From: a virus
IMG/VR virus record: IMGVR_UViG_3300042261_000575
Coordinates: 1 to 28,132 of that record
Strand: one strand, 5' to 3'
DNA length: 28,132 nucleotides
Shown: positions 6,674 through 14,389 of the stretch, in pieces
Position numbering within the stretch: the stretch's first letter is position 1
Layout of the letters: every line of letters starts with the position of its first letter
Notes under the pieces: model-generated
The model's input: only the letters and a program-made list of their open reading frames with translations
Database searches by the model: none
Told to the model about the DNA's origin: nothing
Position numbers and translations under genes: made by a program

Positions 6674-6836
6674 AAAAATACCATATTATTTGATAATAGG
6701 TTTAAAATTTTTCAAATTATTTAAAAAGGATAAAAAATTAGCTAAATTATATGGTTGGACGATAGATTATGGATTTGGGACAGACAGTCCACATTTTCAT
6801 ACACCTTGGGGCAATTTATATTGGAAAGATTATTAA
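6660..6836 (+). CDS. Small 58-aa protein overlapping the HAD gene
   Basis: An ATG at 6660, inside the last codons of the HAD gene (14-nt overlap, different frame), opens a 58-aa frame ending at TAA 6834-6836. The product begins MKKNKKIPYYLIIGLKFFKL (basic and hydrophobic), and its C-terminal half (YGWTIDYGFGTDSPHFHTPW) is rich in Trp, Tyr, Gly and His, unlike random AT-rich translation. It fills the whole gap up to the convergent 223-aa gene, with which it shares a TTAA stop overlap. I therefore think it is real. No clear Shine-Dalgarno sequence is present, so translation may be coupled to the HAD gene. Family unknown. Confidence 0.5.
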   Translation: MKKNKKIPYYLIIGLKFFKLFKKDKKLAKLYGWTIDYGFGTDSPHFHTPWGNLYWKDY

Positions 6837-7504
6837 GGCATTACATCTCTTTTAAGAGTTTTTTTAGAGTGTTTAGTAATTATTTCAGGAGCCAGTTCAG
6901 CCTTTGGAATTGTTTCTTCGGTTTTAAATACATCAACAGGTGTTTCTGATTTTGTTTCAGATTCTAATTCTTTTTCAATTTTTTGATTCAATTTATTTAA
7001 AATAAATTCAACAGAAATTTTATCTATTTTATTATTTAACAAGGCATCCATGATGGCTTTTCGTGCAGCACAACTTACAGCCAAATGAAGTGATGGAACT
7101 GAATATCCTGCTTCTGTTTTAGAAATAGGAATATCAAAATTATAATATTTATTTAAATATCTAATTATAAACAATTTAGTAGGTTGTGTGACTCCTAAAA
7201 ATACACTTTTAAAAACAAATTGTCTCCATAATTTTTCAATTTTATAAAGCTCAACTTCTAATGTTTTAGGATTTCTTGAAAAAAATGGCATATTCATTTC
7301 AAAATTATTATAAGTGTTTATACATCTTTTAATAGCTTCTATAGCAAATGGCTTTTGGTCTTTTTCTTCTTTTATTTTAATTGCACCAACATTATGAATT
7401 TTTGAAAGGTTTTTTTCTTTTGTTCTTTCTACATCAATATTTTGTTTAATCTCCAAATCGAATTGTTTGTCTGGAGTAAATGTAAGTTTTTCAAAAATAT
7501 TCAT
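6833..7504 (-). CDS. Unidentified late protein, 223 aa
   Basis: This protein starts MNIFEKLTFTPD, behind AAAGG and a late promoter box (ACTAAATA) ending 15 nt before the ATG. It lies directly downstream of the metallopeptidase/VWA gene on the same strand. The central part is helical (KPFAIEAIKRCINTYNNFEM, LWRQFVFKSVFLG). A conserved-looking segment TEAGYSVPSLHLAVSCAARK spans residues about 130-150. The last 50 residues are charged and disordered (Glu, Lys, Pro rich). I see no catalytic motif and no membrane span. The promoter suggests a late, possibly structural role; function unknown. Confidence 0.7.
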   Translation of the reverse strand: MNIFEKLTFTPDKQFDLEIKQNIDVERTKEKNLSKIHNVGAIKIKEEKDQKPFAIEAIKRCINTYNNFEMNMPFFSRNPKTLEVELYKIEKLWRQFVFKSVFLGVTQPTKLFIIRYLNKYYNFDIPISKTEAGYSVPSLHLAVSCAARKAIMDALLNNKIDKISVEFILNKLNQKIEKELESETKSETPVDVFKTEETIPKAELAPEIITKHSKKTLKRDVMP

Positions 7505-7519
7505 AATAAACCTTTTAAT

Positions 7520-7527
7520 TATTTAGT
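7520..7527 (-). promoter_or_regulatory. Late promoter box for the 223-aa gene
   Basis: ACTAAATA on the minus strand, followed by ATTAAAAGG. The same ACTAAATAATT core recurs before the genes at 12451, 21854 and 25940, so this looks like a phage-specific late box variant. Confidence 0.55.
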
Positions 7528-7531
7528 AAAT

Positions 7532-9439
7532 TTAAAAATAAACAGAATAATCATTTAAATTATATACCGTTCCGACGTTTGCAAAAATATTATATTTTGC
7601 TGGATTAAAGTAAGTTTTATTTTTTGTAGAGGTGTCTAATGTTGTTAATAAGAATATAATTCTCATTCCGTCATCAGTAAAACTTTTTAAGCTATTATAT
7701 TCGCTTTGCATAAAATCACCATCTGTAAAAACTATAACAAGTGCTGGTCTTGGATATAATTTTTTAGTAGCAGTAAGTGCCGATGTAATATCAGTTCCTC
7801 CACCAGTTTTATCAAATTTAAAATTGGCAAATTGTACTGGCATTTGTTCAAAAGGCATAATAAATTGTCTTGGGATCATTGTGGTTTTTTTACCTTGTTC
7901 AATAGATGCAATAGACTCAAATTGATCGCCACTTGAAGAGAATACTCTTTCGGATTGTATTCTAGTATTAAATGTTACTAATCTTACATTACATTTACCA
8001 TTTAATTCTTTACCAATACTTGCGACTTCCCCGAAAACCTTTTTAACAACCCTATCTGGCATTGAACCTGAAACGTCAACCAAGAAACAAACCTCATTAA
8101 TGGTGAATCCTGTCATTCCTGGGAATAATATTCCTGATCTTTCGCCTTCTGATGAAAGTCTTTTGTTAGTTCTTTGATATGAACGTCTTTCGGCACTTGG
8201 AGAATTTATAAATTCTCTTAATATTTCTAACCAATTAAGTTTGGTTTCTTTTACTAATGAATCTTTCCAATCTCCTATACCTAAACGATTTCTTGCTGCA
8301 TCATAGCTTACACCACGTTTTTGGGCTGCTTCTTCCATTCTATCAGCATCGTTTCTTGCTTCTTCGATTTGTTGTTCGTGTTCTGCCATAGCATTTTGTT
8401 GATTCTTAACAGTAACATTTGGATCGGCTTTGATTTCCCCTGTTTTTTGATATTTGTCTATAACATTTTGAGGAACATCTAAAGATTCCTCAATTTCATC
8501 CTGTGTCTGTGGGGCGTTTTGAGGAGTTGTTTTGCCTTTTTCTTTGGCTTTTTTCATTGTTTCTTCTGCTTGTTTTATAAAATCTTTAAATTTGGGTAAA
8601 TTTAATTTTTCGTCGCCTGTTCCAAAACCCCTACCTTCCCCCTCGCCCTCTCCTTCTCCTTCTCCTTCACCCTCTCCTTCTCCTTCTCCTTCGCCCTCTC
8701 CTTCCCCTTCCCCTTGGTCTTCTCCTTCCCCTTCGCCTTGGTCTTCCCCTTCTCCTTCGCCTTGGTCTTCCCCTTCTCCTTCGCCTTGGTCTTCCCCTTC
8801 TCCTTCGCCTTGGTCTTCTCCTTCGCCTTGACCTTCTCCTTCAGTATCTTCAGTATCTTCAGAATCTGGCGGTTCACCTTGATATTTTTTTATAAGTAAA
8901 TTAAAATATTGTTTAGCATTTAAACCTTCTGGTAAATCTTTATATTCACCTTTACCCGCTAAAATTAATCCGCCTTCAATAAATCCTGCACGATTTTTTA
9001 ATAAATGATTAATTGCTAAATCGCAAGCAATATTAACAATATGCCATAAATTTTTATTTTTTGGATCAATATGAGAAAATGCAATATGATGTGCAAAAAT
9101 AATATGAAGAATTTCGTGTGTAACTATTGTAAATACTGAATCTATTGAAAGTTTATTTACAAAATCTGGATTATAAAATAAATGTTTACCATCTGTCTGC
9201 ATTGTTTTAATATCAAATCTTGCCATTTTATTTCTATCGTCGGGCAACATTTTTATTAAAGTAGTATAAAAGAATGGGTCAACTTGATCAACTAAACTAT
9301 AAGATTGTTCAAGTTTTCGTTCTGCATTTTTTATTATTTCTACCCGTTGTGGATCAATTCCTGCAAATCTATTAACATTTCCACGAATAGCTTCATATAA
9401 ATTCATTAAATTATTTTTATCTTTTTCTGCTAAGATCAT
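7532..9439 (-). CDS. Putative metallopeptidase with C-terminal VWA domain (DUF2201-type)
   Basis: This 635-aa protein combines two domains. The N-terminal part carries a zinc-metallopeptidase motif, THEILHIIFAHH (H108, E109, H112), with a downstream ACD (D140) as a possible third ligand. The C-terminal part is a von Willebrand A-like domain with a MIDAS motif DVSGSMPD (about 453-460) and GGGTD near 546. Between them lies a long Gly-Glu(-Asp-Gln) repeat (residues about 198-268). This is the DUF2201 arrangement, seen in bacteria next to MoxR AAA+ ATPases; no such ATPase is in the window. A late box (27 nt upstream) and an AAGGAA ribosome site precede it. The NLMNLYEAI segment near residues 10-18 resembles the capsid-targeting motif of its neighbours. 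Role in the phage unknown; possibly a chaperone-like or proteolytic maturation factor. Confidence 0.85.
   Translation of the reverse strand: MILAEKDKNNLMNLYEAIRGNVNRFAGIDPQRVEIIKNAERKLEQSYSLVDQVDPFFYTTLIKMLPDDRNKMARFDIKTMQTDGKHLFYNPDFVNKLSIDSVFTIVTHEILHIIFAHHIAFSHIDPKNKNLWHIVNIACDLAINHLLKNRAGFIEGGLILAGKGEYKDLPEGLNAKQYFNLLIKKYQGEPPDSEDTEDTEGEGQGEGEDQGEGEGEDQGEGEGEDQGEGEGEDQGEGEGEDQGEGEGEGEGEGEGEGEGEGEGEGEGEGRGFGTGDEKLNLPKFKDFIKQAEETMKKAKEKGKTTPQNAPQTQDEIEESLDVPQNVIDKYQKTGEIKADPNVTVKNQQNAMAEHEQQIEEARNDADRMEEAAQKRGVSYDAARNRLGIGDWKDSLVKETKLNWLEILREFINSPSAERRSYQRTNKRLSSEGERSGILFPGMTGFTINEVCFLVDVSGSMPDRVVKKVFGEVASIGKELNGKCNVRLVTFNTRIQSERVFSSSGDQFESIASIEQGKKTTMIPRQFIMPFEQMPVQFANFKFDKTGGGTDITSALTATKKLYPRPALVIVFTDGDFMQSEYNSLKSFTDDGMRIIFLLTTLDTSTKNKTYFNPAKYNIFANVGTVYNLNDYSVYF
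8635..8844 (-). repeat. Gly-Glu coding microsatellite and polypurine tract
   Basis: About 210 bp inside the metallopeptidase/VWA gene encode GE dipeptides and then five GEGEGEDQ-type octapeptides (24-bp period). The minus strand is almost entirely purine. Such tracts are prone to slippage and length variation, so the number of units probably differs between relatives. They also give long false frames (poly Ser-Pro) on the other strand. Confidence 0.9.
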
Positions 9440-9466
9440 ATTGATTCCTTTATATAATAGTATAAC

Positions 9467-9475
9467 TATTTATTA
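9467..9475 (-). promoter_or_regulatory. Late promoter box for the metallopeptidase/VWA gene
   Basis: TAATAAATA on the minus strand, 27 nt from the ATG, with AAGGAA in between. It is divergent from the late box of the 723-aa gene 18 bp away. Confidence 0.6.
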
Positions 9476-9492
9476 AAAAAAAGTCAAATATT

Positions 9493-9501
9493 TAATAAAT
9501 A
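9493..9501 (+). promoter_or_regulatory. Late promoter box for the 723-aa gene
   Basis: TAATAAATA followed by ATTAAAA, ending 11 nt before ATG 9513. The resulting leader would be about 6 nt, with no Shine-Dalgarno sequence. Confidence 0.6.
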
Positions 9502-9512
9502 ATTAAAACATT

Positions 9513-11684
9513 ATGAAAACAAAAAATTTATTAGAATCTTTATATAAAAATATACTTTTAACGGAAATGAATAAAAAGTATATTGCAATGGTTGAAGATA
9601 TTAGAGATGATTTGCCATTTGATAATATATTTGGAGATGATTTGCGAATTATTATATCTTTTTCAGAAAATGCAAAATATCAAGAATTAAAGGATGAATT
9701 ATCTAAAATGAATGGTTTTATATCGTTCAATCCTGTTAAAAAGGAAGTTATTAGAAAAGTTAAAATAAAGACTCCACAAGGCGAAGGAACTAAGGATCAA
9801 GTTTTAAATATTGGAAAGGCTATAAGCAGTTTAAAAATACCAGAAGAAAAGAAAAAAAAATTATTAAATTGGTTTTCTAATTATAGTAGTAATATAGGGG
9901 AATTGGAAAAATTAAGTGATTATAGTATAGTTTTAAGTAGGCATCCAATAGATGTTCTAAGAATGAGCGATGTTGGAACCATACAATCTTGTCATGCGGA
10001 AGGTGGCATGTATTTTCATTGTGCTATACAAGAAGCCAAAAGTGGCGGACCTATTGCTTATTTAGTCAGAACAAAAGATTTAAAATCTCTGGATAATAAT
10101 AAATTTCAAAAAGATGAAATATTTGAAGATCGTGATAGAGATGTGGATGGTATAAGGGCTATAACTCGTTTAAGAATAAGACGTTATACTGACAAAGAAA
10201 ACAATGATTATGCAATTCCCGAAACACGAATTTATGGTGTTGGTATGGCTGGATTTTTAGATAGTGTTACAAAATTTTTAAAAGAAAAACAAAAGAATAT
10301 AATTGAATCACCAGAAAACGTTTCAACTTTATTTAATAATAAAAAGATAGTTAAACGTGGAGGAACTTATAGTGATTCTAGTGATTCGGCATTATTTAAT
10401 CATTTTTTTAATACTAATACTTTTTTTGGAAGTTTAAAACATCATACTTCTGATGAAGACGAAGAAAGTGAAGAAGGTGGTCAGAGTAGAGCAGATCAAT
10501 TCGAAGAAGAACTTAGTGATATGAAAGAAAGATATTCATATGATCATTCTTATGTTGATTATAATGTTGAAGGTGGAGATCATATGGAAGAAGTTTATTA
10601 TACTGCACATGGTGGAACAACTTTAGATTTACCAGAAATAGATTTAACGCAAATTGATTTTCCAGAAATGCGTGATCCCTATGATTTTAGTTATTATTAT
10701 AATATAGCAACTGAAAAAAATAATACATCAAAATGGTATTTGACTGGTCAAAGACATAGTGAGGATGGTCAGGCTCGTGAATATGCAGATGGAACAAACT
10801 ATCGTACAAAAAATTTACCAGAAGATGAAAAAAGACATATTATACAAATTTCTAAATTTTTACAAGATTTTCTTAAACTATCCAAAATTGATTATTATGA
10901 AATAAGTGGTATTTATATACACAATAAAAGTTCTTCATCAAGAGAAACTTTTGATAAAAGAGATCAAAGTGTTCAAATAATGTGGCATTTTGGAGAAGAT
11001 GAAAGTGATATTAGTGTAAATACTGATGATTTTTCGTATTTTTGTAGAGAAGTAAAAAGATTTGATGATAAATATGACGAAATAAAAGCAGCCTTTATTA
11101 AAGCTTTATATCGGTCTGGATTATTAAAAATTGATAATATTTCTAGTGGTAAAAAAGAATTAACAAATTATGAACAGTTTATGAGCGAAGAAGGTTTTGA
11201 ATTTAAATATTTTGCTTATGATGAAACTTCAATAAATGCAAGTAAATCCCTTAATATGTTAGTAAACGATATGCAATATAATAATTTTATAAACAATGCT
11301 AATATTGTTCCTGAAATTGAAAAAAACATTGAAGAATTATATAAAAAGTTTAAAATTAGTAAAGCAAAAAATTCTAGTGAACAAATGACATTTAAATCAT
11401 TTGTTGAAAGTTTAAATTTAGATCAACCTATAGATATTACAATATCTTTAAATTTGCGTGATGATTATAATGGTAATCAGTGGGTCGTGTTTTATATAGA
11501 ATTAGACCCTGCACAATTTACTCCTGATTTTGTAGATTTTATGATATATTTTGATCAATCTTTTGATAGTTTTGTTAATGTTAATATAAAAGCAATTGTC
11601 TTAAAAAATATACCAGATGAACATTTAAGCGATGAACAAAAACAAGAAAAAGAATATTTGTTAAAAAATTTGATAAATAATTAA
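9513..11684 (+). CDS. Large virion-type protein with one HREDGPA-like repeat
   Basis: This 723-aa protein begins MKTKNLLESLYKNILLTE, matching the LYxxILxE capsid-targeting-type motif of neighbouring genes; LLTE is a candidate prohead-protease site. Residues about 140-180 contain VLSRHPIDVLRMSDVG then SCHAEGGMYFHCAI, a Cys/His-rich patch that I recall in large-phage structural or internal proteins, without known activity. An acidic linker (DEDEESEEGG) lies near 312. Residues about 408-429 (WYLTGQRHSEDGQAREYADG) are one copy of the repeat found seven times in the 891-aa protein. The remaining C-terminal part is beta/alpha mixed with no motif I recognise. The near-leaderless late promoter suggests late expression. 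Probable virion or internal protein; function unknown. Confidence 0.7.
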   Translation: MKTKNLLESLYKNILLTEMNKKYIAMVEDIRDDLPFDNIFGDDLRIIISFSENAKYQELKDELSKMNGFISFNPVKKEVIRKVKIKTPQGEGTKDQVLNIGKAISSLKIPEEKKKKLLNWFSNYSSNIGELEKLSDYSIVLSRHPIDVLRMSDVGTIQSCHAEGGMYFHCAIQEAKSGGPIAYLVRTKDLKSLDNNKFQKDEIFEDRDRDVDGIRAITRLRIRRYTDKENNDYAIPETRIYGVGMAGFLDSVTKFLKEKQKNIIESPENVSTLFNNKKIVKRGGTYSDSSDSALFNHFFNTNTFFGSLKHHTSDEDEESEEGGQSRADQFEEELSDMKERYSYDHSYVDYNVEGGDHMEEVYYTAHGGTTLDLPEIDLTQIDFPEMRDPYDFSYYYNIATEKNNTSKWYLTGQRHSEDGQAREYADGTNYRTKNLPEDEKRHIIQISKFLQDFLKLSKIDYYEISGIYIHNKSSSSRETFDKRDQSVQIMWHFGEDESDISVNTDDFSYFCREVKRFDDKYDEIKAAFIKALYRSGLLKIDNISSGKKELTNYEQFMSEEGFEFKYFAYDETSINASKSLNMLVNDMQYNNFINNANIVPEIEKNIEELYKKFKISKAKNSSEQMTFKSFVESLNLDQPIDITISLNLRDDYNGNQWVVFYIELDPAQFTPDFVDFMIYFDQSFDSFVNVNIKAIVLKNIPDEHLSDEQKQEKEYLLKNLINN
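10734..10799 (+). repeat. Single copy of the HREDGPA repeat unit
   Basis: By hand alignment these 66 bp match the reverse complement of 3681-3746 (a unit of the array in the 891-aa gene) at about 58 positions, including a 45-bp stretch with only 4 mismatches. Such DNA-level similarity between two genes about 7 kb apart and on opposite strands suggests recent copying. Confidence 0.8.
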
Positions 11685-11718
11685 AATATGATAATATATT
11701 TTTATTGAGGAGAAATCT

Positions 11719-12159
11719 ATGGGAGAAGATATTAGTTTAATTCAACGATATTTAGATATCTGCAATGAAAATTCTGAAACTATAAATGAGTCATTAGGAA
11801 TAGAAAATAATGTTGTAAGATTTATTATTCCTAGTAGAATAGATTTTTCATTATCACAACCAGAAATACAAGAAGCTTATCCTTTAGATGAATTTAGACA
11901 AGACATAGAATCTAAAATGCCTTATATAAAGATTAAAAGAAAATTAATTTATAGAATAGAACAAATGGCCACAGAACGTTTATCAGATTTAAATGTTAAA
12001 AGCGAAGGATTTCAAATAACACCACAAGAAATGCCAAATGCAGAAACTGCAAGATGGTTTAGAACCTCACCAACTCAAATATTAAATTATTATAAAAAAG
12101 AAATTGAAAATATTAAAGAAGATGAGGAACTTATTGATGAACCTGAAAAAACTGTTTAA
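11719..12159 (+). CDS. Hypothetical protein, 146 aa
   Basis: It starts at ATG 11719 behind a strong GAGGAG site and is the first of a group of small rightward genes (11719-15120). The N-terminus is helical (SLIQRYLDICNENSETINES), the middle reads like a small mixed alpha/beta domain (VVRFIIPSRIDFSL), and the C-terminus is acidic. It has no cysteines beyond C15 and no membrane span. Its end overlaps the next gene by 23 nt. No promoter box is obvious directly upstream, so it may be read from the 723-aa gene's promoter. I do not recognise the family. Confidence 0.7.
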   Translation: MGEDISLIQRYLDICNENSETINESLGIENNVVRFIIPSRIDFSLSQPEIQEAYPLDEFRQDIESKMPYIKIKRKLIYRIEQMATERLSDLNVKSEGFQITPQEMPNAETARWFRTSPTQILNYYKKEIENIKEDEELIDEPEKTV

Positions 12160-12433
12160 AAAAACAAACAACTTAAAAAGAAATGTATATGCAGTTGAAA
12201 CAGGGTTTTTGATAGGAAATTTCCTGACTATTATAGATTTTGATAATATTAATAAAAATTATCAAGTTTTAGCTTGTAAAATAGACGAAGATCGCCCAAA
12301 AGCATTAGAAATATCGGAAAAAGATATACATGAAGGCATTAAAAATGGTATATTGAATTATGTAGAAACCCTTAATAAGAAAATTTATAAAGGATGTAAA
12401 AAGGAATATAATTTAATAAAAAACACTAAATAA
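12137..12433 (+). CDS. Hypothetical protein, 98 aa
   Basis: I place the start at ATG 12137 because GAGGA at 12124-12128 lies 8 nt upstream; a TTG at 12104 and an ATG at 12122 are also in frame. The product is basic at the N-terminus (MNLKKLFKKTNNLKRN), followed by a beta-rich core (VYAVETGFLIGNFLTIIDFD) and a charged tail. It overlaps the previous gene by 23 nt, and its stop codon lies inside the late promoter box of the next gene. No family recognised. Confidence 0.65.
   Translation: MNLKKLFKKTNNLKRNVYAVETGFLIGNFLTIIDFDNINKNYQVLACKIDEDRPKALEISEKDIHEGIKNGILNYVETLNKKIYKGCKKEYNLIKNTK
12425..12432 (+). promoter_or_regulatory. Late promoter box for the 219-aa acidic protein
   Basis: ACTAAATA followed by ATTGAAAGGA, which also supplies the ribosome site. 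It overlaps the stop codon of the preceding gene and ends 18 nt before ATG 12451. Confidence 0.6.
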
Positions 12434-12450
12434 TTGAAAGGAAATATATT

Positions 12451-13110
12451 ATGAAAAAATTTAATGAATTTATGGAAGCCGTTTTAATTGCAAAGGTAGT
12501 ACCTACATCTGACGCAGTTGCACCAGTAGAAACCTGTGATGCTTGCGGAAACACCCCCCAAAAAGATATGTTTAGCAATGCTACAGACGATTTTATGAAA
12601 GAATTGGGATTTGAGGACAATGTTGAAGGACAAGAAAATATTATCCAACCTGATGATAATGTTGGAGAAACTGGCGAAATAGAAAGTGACGAAGAAACTT
12701 CCACATCTAATATAGAATTAGAATGTTTAGGTGAAGAAGGATTACAAATTAAGTTTAATGGTTTAACATTTGTATTACCTAAAGATGTTGTAGAAGCTAT
12801 TAAAGGTTATGAAACTGATGAATCTGCACCACACGAAGAAAGTGAAACAGAAGAACAACACGAACAACATGAGGAATCTGAAACACCAGAAGAAGAGGCA
12901 GCGGAACATTCAGAAGGAGAAACTGAATCAAACGAAGACGAAGAAGCCGAAGAAGAAAAGAAAGAAGTTACAGAATCTGTTAAAAAAGGCAAAGCAGTAA
13001 ATCCCTGGGCGGTATGCAATAAATCTACAGGTGGCAAGAAAAAAGCAGGTAAAGAAAAGTTTGAACGTTGTGTAACTGGTGTAAAATCTGAACATAAAAT
13101 AAAGAAATAA
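12451..13110 (+). CDS. Acidic protein with capsid-targeting-like leader and NPWAVC tail
   Basis: This 219-aa protein has three parts. It starts MKKFNEFMEAV, like the leaders of other putative capsid cargo in the window. The middle holds a CDACG pair (C29, C32 only) and a very acidic, Glu-rich disordered region (about 125-170). The C-terminus, ESVKKGKAVNPWAVC at residues 175-189 followed by KFERCV, is basic and matches a short motif that recurs in many phages and some bacteria, usually as a small free-standing protein or as a C-terminal tail. An acidic body with a basic Cys-containing tail would suit a scaffold, core or DNA-binding internal protein. It is expressed from its own late promoter. 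Function is inferred only. Confidence 0.65.
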   Translation: MKKFNEFMEAVLIAKVVPTSDAVAPVETCDACGNTPQKDMFSNATDDFMKELGFEDNVEGQENIIQPDDNVGETGEIESDEETSTSNIELECLGEEGLQIKFNGLTFVLPKDVVEAIKGYETDESAPHEESETEEQHEQHEESETPEEEAAEHSEGETESNEDEEAEEEKKEVTESVKKGKAVNPWAVCNKSTGGKKKAGKEKFERCVTGVKSEHKIKK

Positions 13111-13111
13111 T

Positions 13112-13504
13112 ATGGATAAGTTTAGACAAATTTTTAAAGAAGATTTTGAATTATCAAAAGCTTTTGGTCAAAGAGTATCATCTGGTCAAGGGTCTGTTGG
13201 ACCAGCTTCAACAAATTTTAATAGTTTATTTCAAAGTGTTGCCGAAGCTATTCCAGAAGAAGAAAATCGTAAATCACATGATACTAAAATGCTTCCTTTT
13301 CCTTTAGATAGAATTGTTGATCAATTGGCTGATAATTACGAAACTTTAGTTAAAACACGTTTAACCCTACAACAAACTTTAAAATCTACTATAACATTAG
13401 ATCAAACAGAGAAAAATTTAATTAAAGAAGATATTGGCTATATTAATAAGTGTATTAATGTAATTAAAAAAATATCAAGAGATATAGAACAAATGAAGAT
13501 ATAA
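13112..13504 (+). CDS. Small helical protein with capsid-targeting-like N-terminus
   Basis: This 130-aa protein starts one base after the previous stop. MDKFRQIFKEDFELSKAF resembles the MKxFxxFIxE leaders of nearby genes. The rest is a Gly/Ser linker (about 24-36) and a helical, partly coiled-coil C-terminal half (PFPLDRIVDQLADNYETLVK and onward). No enzymatic motif. It probably shares the transcript of the acidic protein upstream, and may be a packaged or core-associated protein. The ribosome site is weak (AAAGAAA), consistent with coupling to the upstream gene. Confidence 0.65.
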   Translation: MDKFRQIFKEDFELSKAFGQRVSSGQGSVGPASTNFNSLFQSVAEAIPEEENRKSHDTKMLPFPLDRIVDQLADNYETLVKTRLTLQQTLKSTITLDQTEKNLIKEDIGYINKCINVIKKISRDIEQMKI

Positions 13505-13508
13505 AATC

Positions 13509-13536
13509 TTGACATTTATAATTATCATGATAATAT
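13509..13536 (+). promoter_or_regulatory. Possible sigma-70-type promoter for the membrane protein
   Basis: TTGACA (13509-13514), a 16-bp spacer and TAATAT (13531-13536). A start about 7 nt downstream would coincide with ATG 13543, giving a leaderless mRNA; there is no Shine-Dalgarno sequence in this gap. Confidence 0.4.
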
Positions 13537-13542
13537 ATTAAT

Positions 13543-13956
13543 ATGAAACATAATATAATATTATTTTTATTAAGTCTAGGATATACAGTCTTACCAGCCT
13601 TATTTATATCATTAGGAATAGGATTACTTACTGGACAATATTTATCCACCTTTTTAGTGTCTTTAGGATTAGTTTTTATTTTTGGAATCTTATCTAATGA
13701 TTGGATTCAAAATAGAACATTAAGACAATTATCAATTTTAGAATTAAAAAAGAAAGAAATTGATAATCAACAAAGTGTTGAAGTTACTTGCTCATATTGT
13801 AAAGCAAGAAATATTATACCTGTAAAATTATCAAATCGTAATACTTTTGATTGCAAAGAATGTAAGAAAACTAATTTAATTATTTTTAGTTTTGCTACAG
13901 CAATTATTACAGAACCTTTAAAACTTCCACAACTTGGGGAAAAAATTAATGTCTAA
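13543..13956 (+). CDS. Inner-membrane protein with zinc ribbon
   Basis: This 137-aa protein has two predicted membrane helices (residues about 5-29 and 33-51) joined by a short loop. A coiled or charged segment follows, and then a cytoplasmic-type zinc ribbon with C83, C86, C104 and C107 (CSYC and CKEC). There is no Shine-Dalgarno sequence before ATG 13543. The gene ends in an ATGTCTAA overlap with the next gene. The architecture fits a membrane-anchored protein that binds a partner or nucleic acid on the cytoplasmic side. I know of no specific homologue. Confidence 0.75.
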   Translation: MKHNIILFLLSLGYTVLPALFISLGIGLLTGQYLSTFLVSLGLVFIFGILSNDWIQNRTLRQLSILELKKKEIDNQQSVEVTCSYCKARNIIPVKLSNRNTFDCKECKKTNLIIFSFATAIITEPLKLPQLGEKINV

Positions 13957-14389
13957 TAGTCCGATTCTTCCGTTAGATTTTATTGAGGACGTTACAAATA
14001 AAACTCAATTTATAAATCATAAATTACCTGTTTTACAACCAAATAATATTCCTGTACTTACAACAATGGGATCAGAAGAATATTGGACTAAAAAAGGGGT
14101 TCAACAATTTTATAACAAAGGATTAATGTTAGGAAATGGTGAAAATAATCCTGATTTAGAATCTTTTTTAAAGCAATTTAGAAAAGTTTTAGAAGAAATT
14201 ATACGAACTGAACTTTTAAAAAACGAAAAAACTTCTGAAACATTTAAAGATGATTTTAAAATTATTGAACATACTTATAATAATTTAATTTATAAATTAA
14301 AAACAGATAAAACATCTACAAATAATGATAGAGTTTTATCTACTTTACATGGATTTATTAATTCTTTTGTAGGTTCGAACCATGTCTAA
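13949..14389 (+). CDS. Hypothetical protein, 146 aa
   Basis: The start at ATG 13949 is chosen because GGGGA lies 8 nt upstream and the ATG overlaps the preceding stop (ATGTCTAA); a TTG at 13934 is also in frame but lacks support. The N-terminal 40 residues are Pro-rich and extended (MSNSPILPLDFIEDVTN); the remainder is helical (LESFLKQFRKVLEEIIRTEL). It ends in another ATGTCTAA overlap with the zinc-finger gene. The tight packing with its neighbours suggests a co-translated set. Function unknown. Confidence 0.7.
   Translation: MSNSPILPLDFIEDVTNKTQFINHKLPVLQPNNIPVLTTMGSEEYWTKKGVQQFYNKGLMLGNGENNPDLESFLKQFRKVLEEIIRTELLKNEKTSETFKDDFKIIEHTYNNLIYKLKTDKTSTNNDRVLSTLHGFINSFVGSNHV

Noticed and set aside
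8532-8831. Rightward frame encoding a long Ser-Pro repeat
   Set aside because: It is the complement of the Gly-Glu coding tract of the metallopeptidase/VWA gene and has no start signals of its own.
12104-12136. Upstream TTG/ATG starts for the 98-aa gene
   Set aside because: GAGGA at 12124-12128 is ideally spaced for ATG 12137, and the earlier starts lack ribosome sites.
13934-13948. TTG start for the 146-aa gene at 13949
   Set aside because: The GGGGA site and the ATGTCTAA stop-start overlap favour ATG 13949.
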